Source: Perkinsus olseni (lineage: Eukaryota; Perkinsozoa; Perkinsida; Perkinsidae). From it: a stretch of 64,000 bases of DNA. A program made the position numbers and the translations under genes. This document shows positions 11,431 to 23,099 of the stretch, in pieces. Where the stretch lies: the NCBI GenBank assembly GCA_013115135.1, contig JABANP010000157.1, positions 1 to 64,000 of the forward strand, in the 5' to 3' direction. Position 1 is the first letter of the stretch. Every line of letters starts with the position of its first letter. The notes under the pieces are model-generated. The model was given only the letters and a program-made list of their open reading frames with translations. It had not been told where the DNA came from and ran no database searches.

Positions 11431-12820
11431 TCAAAGCTCCTCGTCGGGTCGAGACCTTGGCCGATACACTTGCGACCACTTCGCCGATATGAAGTCCCCA
11501 AACGCCATCATGTGACCATCCTCGGCTATCCAACCGGAAACGCCTCCCGCCTTCTGGTCTGCCAACAGGCTGGTCCTGTAGGATCGACAGATACGCAACG
11601 GCTGAAGCGGCTTCAGTGAAGCCTGTCGTTACCTTTCAGCTGCATCAGTGTCTAGGAGCCCCTCGAGGGTGGTGTTATAGTTGGGGTAGTAGAAGTGTAC
11701 GAGAGATATCCTCTCCGCAGCCTTCTTCGGCGACACCACCTGAACCATCGGACGCGTATGGCGTCGCATCCAGTGCACGACTGGTCTACCCGATGAACCG
11801 GCGAGTGTAGTTTCCCACCGCTCATGATGGAGGCAAAGTCTCCAACGTTCACCACCATACGGGATGCTCGATCGTTCGGTAGCGGGTGGTATCTTCCGGT
11901 TTCAGAATCTTGAACCTCGAAAAATGCAGTAAAGGATTGTCGTGATCGCTGACTATACCTCGAGCCCATCAACTCCCCTCTTCCTGGAGAACGATAGTGA
12001 TGAATCCCCAATCAGTATGAGGGGAGCTTCCAATAGTCTTGTCACCTAAACAAGAGAGTGCTCAACCGCGCATACTCGCGAGAGAGCTGCTCCGAACAGC
12101 ATGTGAGTCACAGGTACCAGGAATCCGCATTTCGGCGAGCGAAGTCACCTGAACTGTCATCTCCTTCCACGGCGAAATATCGAAAAATTCTCTGTAAACT
12201 AATGGGCGCCCCGTCCGGTCCGCAGCTGTCACTCAGTGCCTTCTGACCTACACTGAGCAAACGATCAGAGCGATCGTCTAGGGTGTTGGCCCACCTAGGG
12301 CACTTGAGAAGGCTCTCGCAAGCGACAGGCCCAGCCTTGTAGCATGCCCGAACCACTCGTTCAGGACACGCTTATCTTCGGCCGAAATCCCCGCTGGCCA
12401 AACGTTTGGCCCTTGCAGTTTGTTGGCGAAAGACTTGTGGCCTTCAGGCCAGTCGTAGCCGTATGAGAAGGCCTCCTTGATCTCCTCTCGGTCCGAACCA
12501 CTCTCCCGGCCGAGGGGTACGTAACCGCGAGTAAGGCCATCGCCGATGATGGACAACCGCTCCTTCTCCGACGCGTCAACATCGGTGAATAATCTCCGAG
12601 CACTGGAGAGCACACTGTCGATGAAGTCGTCATCCACACCGTGGCCACGAAGGACGAACGCGCCCCCGCCGGATTCGGATGCAGCGCGTAGGAGCTTTGA
12701 CGCCTCGCCTCCACACTTATCGCCCGGGTGGTCACCAAAGCACGAGAGGTCGATAACCGGAGCTTCCCAGGACCGAGCACACAGAGATGCTAGAGCACCG
12801 AACAGGATGGAGTGGGTCAT
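11431..12820 (-). CDS. 2-oxoglutarate/Fe(II)-dependent oxygenase, copy 2
   Basis: Tandem paralogue of the preceding oxygenase, on the same strand. The start is the ATG at 12818-12820 (MTHSILFGALASLCARS), a hydrophobic N-terminus that may be a signal peptide. The DIOX_N region follows (APVIDLSCFGDHPG, GGGAFVLRGHGVDDDF). Further exons carry QRIFRYFAVEGDD, HTDWGFITIVL (iron ligands His and Asp, about 11985-12025), VVNVGDFASIMSGG with SPVHRV (distal His and Arg, about 11780-11860), and ERISLVHFYYPNYNTTLEG. The protein ends SRPDEEL with TGA at 11431-11433. The HxD exon has one extra G (GGGG instead of GGG, about 11973-11976), which creates an in-frame TGA just after the motif. Copy 1 lacks this, so it is probably a homopolymer error. 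The substrate is unknown. Confidence 0.7.
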
Positions 12821-13584
12821 GAAATTTCCCACCTGTCGATGGAGGTGCGCATTGTGACCGTAACGCCAATCCAACAGTCAATTTATTCAGAGTTCGCTCA
12901 ACTCTTATCGGAGGAATTCATCGCGCTAACACTGTCGATCAACAGGACGAATGGTCATTGTGGTACGGAGACACGGGACCAGACTGCCTTTAATGCTCTC
13001 AGGGAACGAAAGTGTATTGTGCAACGGGTAGCTCGCTCTTATGCCCTTGTCCGACGACTCTTGTTACCCATGGAAATTTTCAGCCGGAGCTCTGGGCCCA
13101 GAAACTAATGAGCTCCCCTATAATATTTCGATTGGGCCTAGCGCTTCCGCCGGAAGTCTCTCGGCTCGAGGTCAAGGCTCATGAGACCATCAAGAGGATT
13201 CAGGCGCCGTGATCACGAATGTCCTATCGTGAGACAACTGCCGGGTTTCTGCTGTCCGTGGAGCAACGATGCACCGGGTGGACTGCGGACGCTGACGAGA
13301 GAACCACATCGAGTGACCCTTCCACCGCTGTGTATTCCAGTGACGGGAATTTTTCACCCCTCGTGAGTTTACTGCTCGGCCACACAATCTTCCAGCCGAG
13401 ATCGAAGGAGTCTATCGTAGTGCAGTGATGACACGATACATATTGCCTCTTCGGCACCCACAGTCCCCTCACTACGTAAAACTCAACTTGGAACAGATCG
13501 TAAAAGGTGTGAAAAAAAGGTATGACTTTTCGCAAAACAGAGAAGGCGAAATAAAACGACGATAGAGTCCCAGCTGCTGGTCTT
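12821..13584. other. Intergenic region
   Basis: Open frames occur on both strands, but none has recognisable motifs or joins convincingly to a neighbour. It lies upstream of oxygenase copy 2 and downstream of the VOC gene, so promoter and 3' UTR sequence are expected. Confidence 0.4.
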
Positions 13585-14457
13585 TTACTCAACAGACGGG
13601 CCGAAAACTATAATGGAGTGGCCATCAGGATCGGTCATGTAGACCACCTCTTCGTCATACTTTGGGTCCTTCTCAGCGCAGTACTCCTCCTTCAAGCGAT
13701 TGAAGACATCCGCCTTCACCCGGACGCCAAATCCGCGGTATCCGAGCTGATCACTCGGGCTCTCCTTAAGGCGGCCGAAGCCATGCCTCACCTGCAGCTC
13801 TACAGACGTGAAATTGCGAGACCACAACCACTCGCGGTTCTCAACGGCCCAAGGATCGCTCTTCGGGGGCTTTTCGGTCGTGTCCGCGAAAAAATGCAAG
13901 TCGAATGCATCGCTGACGTACTGACTAGAGAGCAATTTCATACCCAGCATTTTGGTGTAAAACTCCTTGCTGCGTTTGGCGTTGGTCGCTCGGAGAGTCA
14001 ATAGGCCAATACCCGCATCCTGCCCGAGTGGGCTTTTGTCGTCCTTGAGGGAAGCTGCGTACTCCTCGCTGAAATTCTTCTCGAATTGGTGCTGTATGAG
14101 CTCGATGTTGTATCCGATAGGATCTTCCGTGTGAGCAAGATACCCTATGTCCTTGAACTGAAAGGAACTTGAGACAGGTACACCCATCTTGGACAGCTTC
14201 TGGCGAGCGAGCTTGACGTGTGGCAAGTACAAGGAGATCTTCCAGTACAAGTCGCTATCAAAGGCACTGTACGTGGCTGCTGGATTATCGTGGACCCTGA
14301 ACTCGATGCCGGCAGCCTCAGGCTTCGATGGGTACCCCACGGTAGCCGAGGTAGGGGTCCTGCTCATCATCTCCATCCCGAGACGGGTTCGATACCAATT
14401 GACGGTTTGCTCTAGCTCAGCAGCACGGACCATGAGAATGACGAAACGCACGGACAT
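13585..14457 (-). CDS. VOC-superfamily protein with two glyoxalase-like domains, intronless
   Basis: Single uninterrupted frame of about 290 residues from the ATG at 14455-14457 (MSVRFVILMVRAAELEQTV). The frame stays open 24 codons further upstream, but this Met begins the domain directly. Two vicinal-oxygen-chelate modules are visible: residues about 1-130 (VILMVRAAELEQTVNWYRTR, closing with EDPIGYNIELIQ) and about 155-290 (LTLRATNAKRSKEFYTKMLG, closing with YMTDPDGHSIIVFGP). This is the paired beta-alpha-beta3 layout of glyoxalase I and bleomycin-resistance/dioxygenase-type proteins. A role in methylglyoxal detoxification is possible, but the exact substrate cannot be read from sequence. 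It stands out by having no introns. Confidence 0.85.
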   Translation of the reverse strand: MSVRFVILMVRAAELEQTVNWYRTRLGMEMMSRTPTSATVGYPSKPEAAGIEFRVHDNPAATYSAFDSDLYWKISLYLPHVKLARQKLSKMGVPVSSSFQFKDIGYLAHTEDPIGYNIELIQHQFEKNFSEEYAASLKDDKSPLGQDAGIGLLTLRATNAKRSKEFYTKMLGMKLLSSQYVSDAFDLHFFADTTEKPPKSDPWAVENREWLWSRNFTSVELQVRHGFGRLKESPSDQLGYRGFGVRVKADVFNRLKEEYCAEKDPKYDEEVVYMTDPDGHSIIVFGPSVE

Positions 14458-15111
14458 TTGTAGCGGTCGAAAGAGAAAGATTCTCTGAAGTGAAAGTCGG
14501 CGGGGATCCGAGACAGGAGATGAGAACACCGGGAAGTGAGGGCGCTCCTAATAATGAGAAAATGCTCCCGGGCGGGCCGTCATTCCTCGGGAAAATCTTA
14601 GACGGGGGATAGGCGAAGGCTCAGCGAGTGAATCTTGTCGTCTTCCACGACCCGTGTACGCGCGCGCATAATCATCGGGAGACACCGCCCTCAGGGCGGC
14701 TCCCAAATCCGATGGGACTAGTCTACGAACGAGTTGGCAGTTCGCACCTCGGGAGAAAATGGAGGGAACACCGAAAAACGGTAACAGCCTAGAAGAACAT
14801 TGTTATAGAGACAGGACACGTCAGGTAGGAGCGATAGCCGTGCACCTGTAATCCGCAGCGTCGGGTGCAAATGGTTCTGCCGAGGAGACAGCGGCGTGAA
14901 ATTACGACGTGACGCCACTCGTCAATCCGTCGTCCCGGTCAGCGTACGCCAAATCCGAAAGGAAAAAGTACAATTCATTCAGGAAGTCTCATGTGACCGG
15001 ACACTTTAGACAACACCTCCCTGCCGTACTCGAAGGTTACTGGTGATAAGAAAGTTAGCAAACTTGACAGCGTCGCTGTGTCCATGGATGGATGCCACAA
15101 AGGAGACTGGG
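14458..15111. other. Intergenic region
   Basis: No supported gene. It contains the upstream region of the VOC gene and the 3' flank of the Whirly-like gene, and I see no repeats or RNA genes. A purine-rich segment near 14740-14780 has no clear role. Confidence 0.5.
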
Positions 15112-16191
15112 TCAGTCCCTACGCGGAGGCGTCTCCTCGGCTCCTCCGTCACGGTCCATGACGTTCTCTTCCTCGAGCTTCTCTATAAACCTGTCTGGTT
15201 GTACCGTAACTGAGGTTGAACCCTGACTCCCGCCGTCCCTGCTCCGAGACCTACCGTCGTGCAGCAGGAGATCCCAGCCGTAAAAGCTCGGGAGGACAGC
15301 CTGACAGAGAGCCGAAAGCAATCGACAGCAAGAGACGGGAGTTCATTCAAAGGGAGCCCACCTTGAGCATAGTCCGTACGGCGAAGAACTCGGGCTCTCG
15401 CATCATGACGGTGATGAGATCCCTGTGTCCTGACTAGCGAGGTTTGCACGCATGCACAAGGGTGCCCGGCGGGCTACCCGCTCTAGTGTAACTTCGCGGT
15501 AGTATCTCTCGTGTAAACGGAAGTGTACGCGGGCCTGAAGGCCACAAGAGCATTATGGTCTTGAAACATTGAACATGAACATAGAACACCGAAGCTGGAC
15601 GCCTTGCATACTCTCTCACGATGAAGATAGCCGGGAGTCCAACAAATGGCCTCCACCGAAGCTGCGATGCCTTATCGAGCGACGCCACCAGCTGAGGCTT
15701 ACATCCTTCTGATTGTAGTCACCATTGAGGATGAGGTTGGGCCGGTTGCAGGCGATGATATCCCCGACCTGCCCCGGACTCAGGTGGAAGAGGTACTTCG
15801 AGCTCCGGTCGTACGTACCTACACAAGGTGGACTTGAGCTGCCTGCTGAGGGCATGACCAATACCTTTGCCAAGCAGCTGGCCTACAGAGTCCCGTGCCT
15901 TCATCATGAACAGTATGCTCAGCTTGCCCGGATGGATGACGCGCATCTCATCACCATCCTTGTGGACCATAGCCTAATGATGACCACGACGAAGTCGAAG
16001 GACCCAAGGTTGAAACAGAGCCCTACATGGTGGGGGATGAACTGGAGCATCGCCTCCCGGTCGTAAACGGGAAACACTTTGCCTTGTAAGGCAGCGCAGT
16101 TCGGCCTGAACTTCCCACCGCCTAGAAGCGCTTCGGTGGCTATCGCGCTACAGAAGCAACGCGCTGGTGCAGACGGGCCTCCGATCATCAT
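15112..16191 (-). CDS. Whirly-family single-stranded-DNA-binding protein (probably mitochondrial)
   Basis: Manual exons: 16027-16191, 15865-15973, 15703-15818, one from 15661 downwards (its 3' boundary is unclear), about 15362-15430, and 15112-15300. The first three have exactly compatible phases. The protein starts MMIGGPSAPARCFCSAIATE, which resembles an organelle-targeting sequence. It continues with EMRVIHPGKLSILFMMKA, then YDRSSKYLFHLSPGQVGDII, which matches the Whirly core (basic residue pair, LS, EVG-type turn). Near the end are LITVMMREPEFFAVRTMLK and LPSFYGWDLLL, matching the Whirly C-terminal strand-helix pair that ends in GWD. The tail is acidic (EKLEEENVMDRDGGAEE), as in plant Whirlies. 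Known Whirly proteins bind ssDNA in plastids, mitochondria and nucleus. Here a mitochondrial role is inferred. A 45-base in-frame segment near 15217-15261 may be a further intron. Confidence 0.65.
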
Positions 16192-16370
16192 CGCTACGAA
16201 AATGGCACATCCGAATCGCTGCCGAAACGAGTGGTCAGCGTGGTGAGACGAGAAGGGCCCAGTCCGCAGCGGACTCACTCACTGAGAAACACAAGTCGGG
16301 TTGGAGAAGAGAAAATTGAGCCCGTCTGCACAGAACGAAAGTCCTCCGGTGAAAAAACTTTACAGCCGCC

Positions 16371-19300
16371 TCAGATAGAATGACTATCACCACGGGCGAA
16401 CGTATTGAAAATCTGCTCGAGGGTCGTCTGGGAGAGCTGAAAATCGTGCATCTCAAGCTCCTCCTTGGCATCAGCATCGGACAGCTCAGAGAAAATGGAC
16501 CCCAAATCAATGTCGCGCGGAAGCGCAAATTCGCCAACTTCTTCTAAGGTTCGAGTCTCAGGAGACACATGTTGCATAAGCCACTGAAGCGCGTTCATGT
16601 GCTGGAGGGCTCGGGCCGCAGCAGAAGCCAAGGCGCCACGGTTGAAGGTTCTATTGAAAGTCTCGTCCAGTGTCCCAGCGGTCAAGACACTATCGATCAG
16701 ACGCTGCTCGTTGATGCCTGAGAAGAGGCATCAGAAATGAGACCACCGAAAACCCCGAGATGAAGCTCACCGAGTTCTGCGAGTTGCGCCGTCAAATAAG
16801 TGTCTGTGAGAGTGACATACTCCCCATGCGCGGAGGTCTCCGCATCTTCCGCTGCCAGAATCTGCTTCATTGCGCGCTGCTTGCTCTCTTCGGAAGCATC
16901 ACGGAAGTGTATCCAAAGCCTGTACCCACGACCGTAGTCGGACTTGATCTGTTGGGATGTTCCGATACAACGGAACTGTCCGTCAACCTACAGGAACGAA
17001 AATCATCACAGAATGGTGAGCAGTGAATCGTAGGTACCTGGATGACCATCGTCTCACACACAGCATCGGCCTCCTCCATGCTGTGGGTAGTGAGTATAAC
17101 CGCAGAAGTCTTAGAACGATCGTGAGCTATCTTATGGATCACATCCCAAATGCGTCTAAGTGGGGAGCAGGTCTCAGGCATGTGCAGACCGATCGGCATC
17201 ACCTTCTAGCCTCAGGATCAACGCCCGTCGTTGGCTCATCCAGGAATACTATAGGAGGATGCCCCACAAGGGCCATACCCACACACAACTTCCTTTGGTT
17301 GCCACCAGAAAGCTTCACCGCCTCCTTGTCGATGTAGCGCCTGACGTCAACTGTTCTTCGTAGCAAAGCGCCGGCACAGACAGACTCACTCGAGCTGCAA
17401 TATCTTGACCAGATCATCAACGTGCTGAGATATCCTGTTTGACGGTACTCCACGTATACGCGCGTACCTGAGGGTCAATCAGAAGCCGCCAGCGTCCTGA
17501 GCGACCTACAGGTAAAGATGGTCTCTTGCCGTAAGGCCTTGCAACAAGGGGCTTTGCTGTGGGCAGTATCCCACGGACTTCCGGACCTGGAGCCGAGACA
17601 TACCACAAAAGGACCTAATCGTGTGGCACAGTCTTACCTCATACACATTTCCCTGCAACGGTCGACCGATAAGATTGATGTGTCCAGCACTCGGCCTTAT
17701 CAACCCACAGAGCATCCTGAAGGTGGTGGTCTTGCCGGCACCATTTACTCCCAGTAGGCCGAAGACTCCACCATCAGCCAGGGCGTAATTGATGCCTCTC
17801 ACCGCCCATACCTAATACATCATCATACAACAGCCATACACTTACACGTTTTAATGCACCCACCTCGTTATCTTTTCCTGGATAGAAGACCTTCTTAAGA
17901 TCCTTGAAGTAAATCATCTGAGTTGTCGGGTCGAGCTTGGATACTCTCTCCTTCTCCGCTATGACCCTCTCGTCCTCGACACCACATTTCTCCGGAGGAA
18001 CGGGCAGGTCTCGATCAGGATTCCACTTGTCGTCATTCAGCTTGTAGTCCAAGAACAACAACAGACCGAAGTAGACGACTCCGTAGACAAACAGCATGAT
18101 GACATCATCACCGGCCACAAAAAAGCATACTTCGAAGGGCCCGCCGTTGATGTCGTTAATTGTGGTATCGTGACAGGTCCTCAGAATCTGTGAGTCGAAG
18201 GGCTTAGGGGTGAACGAGCCTGCTCCTATGTTCTGTAGGCCAGTGAAGAAGATGGTGGTCAGGCCCTGCGCCACTGAGTAAGTTGGGAATATCCTCACAA
18301 TCCACATCAAGATCAGTCCAGCAAGAGGCGAAATCCCAGCGAAGAACAGCAACGAGATGGCGAACGAGCCAACCAAACCACCAAGGATGGACGAGGCTAT
18401 CCTCATGTAAGTAGCGATCGTGCTAGTGCGGGCCACCACACTGATGAGGTAGTTGAACGGCGGGGTCGCGAAGCAGAAGCCGACCAGAAGAGCCCACACG
18501 GCAGCCTGATTCTCCGGCTCGAGGTAGGTGTTCACTTCGTAGACCCTTAGAGGGATGAAGGTGAGACAGACGGCGATGAGGGAGAAGAAGAAGTCGAAGA
18601 CCCAGCTCGCTGTCCAGTACGGGAGCAGCCCGCAGCCGCTGACATACAGCTGTTCTTTAATCTTCGTAGTTTTTTCCATCATCATGTAAGATAAGAGGGT
18701 CGAGGCCACAACCGTGAGAGCTATGGCATAGAAGCCGCCCACTGAGAAGGTGACCGCAAAGTTTGTGAGCGAGTTGGAGAACTGAGATGCCGTATGCGGG
18801 AGGGGGTGGTTGACAACGGTGAGGGGCTCATTTCCGGCCAAGGCGAACGGTGTCATGTGGAGAGCAGTCATATCAGCGAAGACAGACCTCGATGTGACAC
18901 CCAATGCCGTCACCTCAAACCATGCAGTATCCTCGCCAAGCAGGGAGGCTGAGAACCTCAGGATACCCGCACACAGCGCGTTATTGAGGGTTGAGTTAGG
19001 CGGTGTGTTGGGCTCGTAGGGGATCGCATCGTAAGGCTTCAGTAGGGAACAAGCATGTGCCTCAGCATTGGTCAGAGGCAAAGAGGCATCGATACTCGGC
19101 AAGGGTTGGCCGTTCCTCGCGACGGTGACAACGAAGGGATCCACCGTACTCCACTGGGCAACTATATGCCCACTCGGCCCCGCCTTGTAGGGGTTCGAGG
19201 ACGGACGCAAGGTCAGGCTGGTAGCGTCCCCGATACTCACAGCCGCCTTCTGGAAGCCCAATAGGACCAGCAGGACCACCATTGGTATGAGCAAGGCAGC

Positions 19301-22300
19301 GAGAGTGCCGACCCAGTTCCGATAGGCATACACCAGTCTTCTCATCAGCAAGCCGCGGACTTGCTGCGAGAAGGTCGGTTTCAGCTCGATGTCGTAGGCG
19401 TCGTCGCCCGAGGCCCTTGCCGATAGAATCGGAACTGGACCTAGAACGCCGTGCGACCTGAGGAGGGTGCCGATATACTGTATGCGAGCGAGGTGACGGA
19501 AATCAGTCTGCACGGACGTAACCGAGGTTACAAGCGCGATTGACGGGATCGTTGCTGCCCTAGCATTTGCGATGAGCGGATGGGGTGGAGTTGTCAGTAC
19601 TGCTGTAACCAAGGAGGGGACGACTCGCTGCGACACAGCAGCTACCTATACCATCGGTTTACTATGATTACTCAGCAGTCGTTGAATGTCCGCCAGGAGA
19701 TGATGGTGAGCTGATTCCGCATCACTGGATAGCTTTATTCAATACTCAAACACTCTGAAGGCATTTCCCTGATGTATGAGAACTTCGCGGCGAGGTGCAT
19801 ATCGAGGTACAGGGTCTCACAGTCTTAGAGTCTCTCACAGACTCCAAGGAGACCCACTAGACGCCCATCGGCCTCGCATGGATCGAGGAATCACGACATA
19901 ATCAAGCGAAGTTGAACTTGAAACCCCAACCTCGGTCTAGCACGTCGCTGTGTTACATGCTACGACCAATCTCAGCGTCCCACCACCAACGGCCAAGCCG
20001 GACTCACGTTGAGGAAGACATCCTCCATGCTCGATATTGATACGCCGTACGAAGTTATCTGATCATCGGACTTACACACCTCAAGGCCCTCGAAGATCTT
20101 GGGAAAGCTTGGGGCACAACTATAAGGAACCTGACAGCGGCAGGTGTAAGAGTACCATCTCTTCGGATAATCACACCAACCTGTAGGGAGAGTTCCTGAC
20201 CAGCACTCGACCGTACACGGACGGAGGAGGGGTCGTCGATATTCTCCTGTACGACCTTGACAAGGGGTTCATCCGGAACCTTGGAGTCCTTCTTGGCGAT
20301 GCTGAGCGTGTAACCCGTACCTGAGGAGTTCACAATAGAAGGGCGGAGCGGAGGAAGAAAGGAACTCACCAAACTGCTGCTTGAGGAAGCTAGTAGTGCC
20401 GTACGCCATCAGTTTGCCATTCTCCATTATACCAACTCGATCGGCTAAGACGTCTGCCTCGTCCATGTAGTGTGTGGTGATGCAGAGGATCCTTCCTTCA
20501 CGCTTCGATCTCAAGAAGTCCCACATTCTACGCCGAGCGCTCGGGTCCATACCGCTACTCGGCTCGTCTAATATGACCAACTTGGAGTCGCCAACGAAGG
20601 CCAACCCGACCGACAGTTTCCTCTTCATACCACCTGAGGGACGATCAGATGATGAAGACACGACCGGAGCTGCTGAGCCTACCTGATAGGGTCTTCACTC
20701 GTGTCCCGAACTTATGCCCGAGTTCTATCTCAGAGGCAAACTCAAGTGCCTTCTCATCACGACTTAGCCCACGAATATTGGCGAAGAGACTGAAGTGCTC
20801 CTCGACGGTGAGGTCGTCCCATAAGACGTCGTGTTGGGGGCAAACGCCCATGCTTCGACGAATGACCGGCATCTCAGTTGGCACTTTATGACCATAGACA
20901 GTCACCTCCTGAAAGATTATCATTACGAGACAATCAAGATCATGGTCGCGCCGATGATACTCCCGAAGGGAGGGATAGAGCCCACAAGCAGGGACAGGGT
21001 CAGGAACTTCTCGGCTGAACTCACCCCGCTGCTCGGGACTAGCATCCCACTGAGGACATTGATGGTGGTGGACTTGCCAGCTCCATTGTGACCGAGAAGG
21101 ACGAAGAGCTCGTCTCGGTACATGGTCAAATCCAGGCCGTCAACCGCACGGACAGACTTGAAATTCACCTAAACCGAAACCAATGATGGTACGCAAATCG
21201 CTGCCGACGCCGCCACTACCCTAAGGTCGTGTATCCCAATAATGGCCTGTTCTCTCTCAAGCTCCTTCTGATACTCACCAGAAACCTTCTCGATGCCACA
21301 CTGCCACTGCTCGTTCGAGCTAGTCCTCTCTTCTGAGGACTGATCACTCGAGCCCTGAGCTTCCAGATCATCGGAGATATTTTGGCCTCGCATTTCCCTC
21401 CAGAACGAACGGGTAAAGAGGAAGTAGACCTTCCGGCTAGACCGATATTCATGCGGGACGACTTGGTCCAGATAGAGGTAGACGACAGTCCACAGAACAA
21501 TGTCGACCAGGAGCATTATGAGACCTTGTATGAGGTTGAATTCCTCAAACTTCAGTGTGGACGAGGGGTTGGCCAGACCGAGGAAGACCTGCTGGCCGAG
21601 GTTCTGCATGACCAGGGTATACGCACACTGCGGCAGCAGCGATACGGCCCACTTGTCGGTCTCCTCGGTGGACGGCCACCAGTACGAACGATAATATGTA
21701 GTAAATGACGGCTATGAGGGTCGAACCCGAGTTGGGGTACTCGAACAGGGTTGAGAGGGAGAAGGCGAAGGCCATCGAAGCATAGAAGTAGAGGAAGGTG
21801 AGAAGGAAGAGCCACAGAGCTCCGAAGGGGGACAGGATCCCCAATGACAGCAGGGCTACAGCAATAGCGAGAACAAAGTAGAATACGAAGTACCAGGCAT
21901 ACCATGACAGGTTGTATGGGAGGTCATGAAGGCCCATGATGCGCATACCTGAAAGGAAGGCGTTCGCTCGGAAATGGATGAAACAACAACGAGCGTACCT
22001 TCCCGCAGGCGGCCACGCCTCTCCGATATGAGCTTCCTCGTAACCGAAAAAGCCGAAAATGTGAACAGAAGAGCCCCTACGATACCAGAAAGCTGCTTCA
22101 AAGTAGTGCCAGACCCACGCTCCTTGTACGATGGGTAGGGCATCGGGTAGAGCGCGGCGACGGGTGCGTCCGAGCCTCTAAGATAGTCCATCCAAGTGGC
22201 CATGAGCAGGGGAAAGTCCAGGGTATCGTAGTAATCCAGACCGTTGTCTATCGGATCGCCATGCTGGTAGTCGCCGTTTTCCGCGTACCAGTAACGCGTA

Positions 22301-23099
22301 TAATCGCTGTAGTCGTTGAATGCCCCGATGGTCGCGTTGCTCCTTATGGTGACTTCATTCTCCTTCCCCACGTCCATGTAGTAGCATATCTCCGGATGGC
22401 TATCGGAGCCGTACGCAGCAGACTTGACGTAGGCCGATGGATCAGATATTGAGGTGGTCAGGCTCAACGCTGGCGCCCCTCCGCATGTCCCAATGCTACC
22501 GGCAGCACCAATGCGTCCGCGCAGATAGCCCGGCGAAGGCGTCTGCTCGCTGCGACCCCGAAGGACCGATGGCTAAAGTGCCGCACAGGCACTTATCAAC
22601 TAGAAGGATCAAGTTGGACTGGCGGAAGAAGGTCGAGTAGGGGACCAGGCCTGATAGATTGAGGGACGAGTAGAGTTCGCGAGCCTCATTCGCGTAGGAG
22701 GTGGAGCCGACCCGCAGGTCAGGACCTCCGCCGCCCGGGTTCACTGGGTTGTCGGCAGCAGGCTGAGAGGGAAGCTCACAGTCAACTCGACCGACCGAGA
22801 AATGAGACACGTCAGACGACTGCACTCACCAGCGTTTTCAAGACTTTCCCTTTGGAGTTGGCGAGGGGTGGTATCAGCAATGCAGCGACGGCCACGATTA
22901 ACGGCAGGAGAATTTCGCAACAGACTGTGAGTTTGGACCGACGGGACAAAATGAAGTTCTTCTTAGTGAGGGCTACAATCTGAGCAGTATCCAGGTTAAT
23001 CACTTCCCAGGCACGCTCGAGATGAGCAGCTCTCTCACCTGAGCCCACAGTAGGCTCCCATGATGCTTTCCTCGTAGTCGACACAGCGACTTCAGTCAT
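16371..23099 (-). CDS. ABCA-type full ABC transporter, upstream-lying tandem copy A
   Basis: Start ATG at 23097-23099 ([11 protein letters not shown]). The order is the ABCA order TMD1-NBD1-TMD2-NBD2. TMD1 has a first membrane segment ([19 protein letters not shown]), a large extracytosolic loop (about 22825-22100) and a cluster of membrane helices (about 21950-21450). NBD1 has Walker [10 protein letters not shown] (about 21080-21110), Q-loop [10 protein letters not shown], signature [12 protein letters not shown] split by a phase-1 intron, Walker [14 protein letters not shown] and switch His [12 protein letters not shown]2 is mostly one long exon (about 17880-19636). NBD2 has [44 protein letters not shown] and TTHSMEEAD. 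It ends in ARGDSHSI and TGA at 16371-16373. All catalytic motifs are present. One-base-type shifts near 22530 (GGG/GG) and 21668 break the frame, and sequence errors are suspected. The family moves lipids or sterols. Substrate unknown. Confidence 0.85.
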
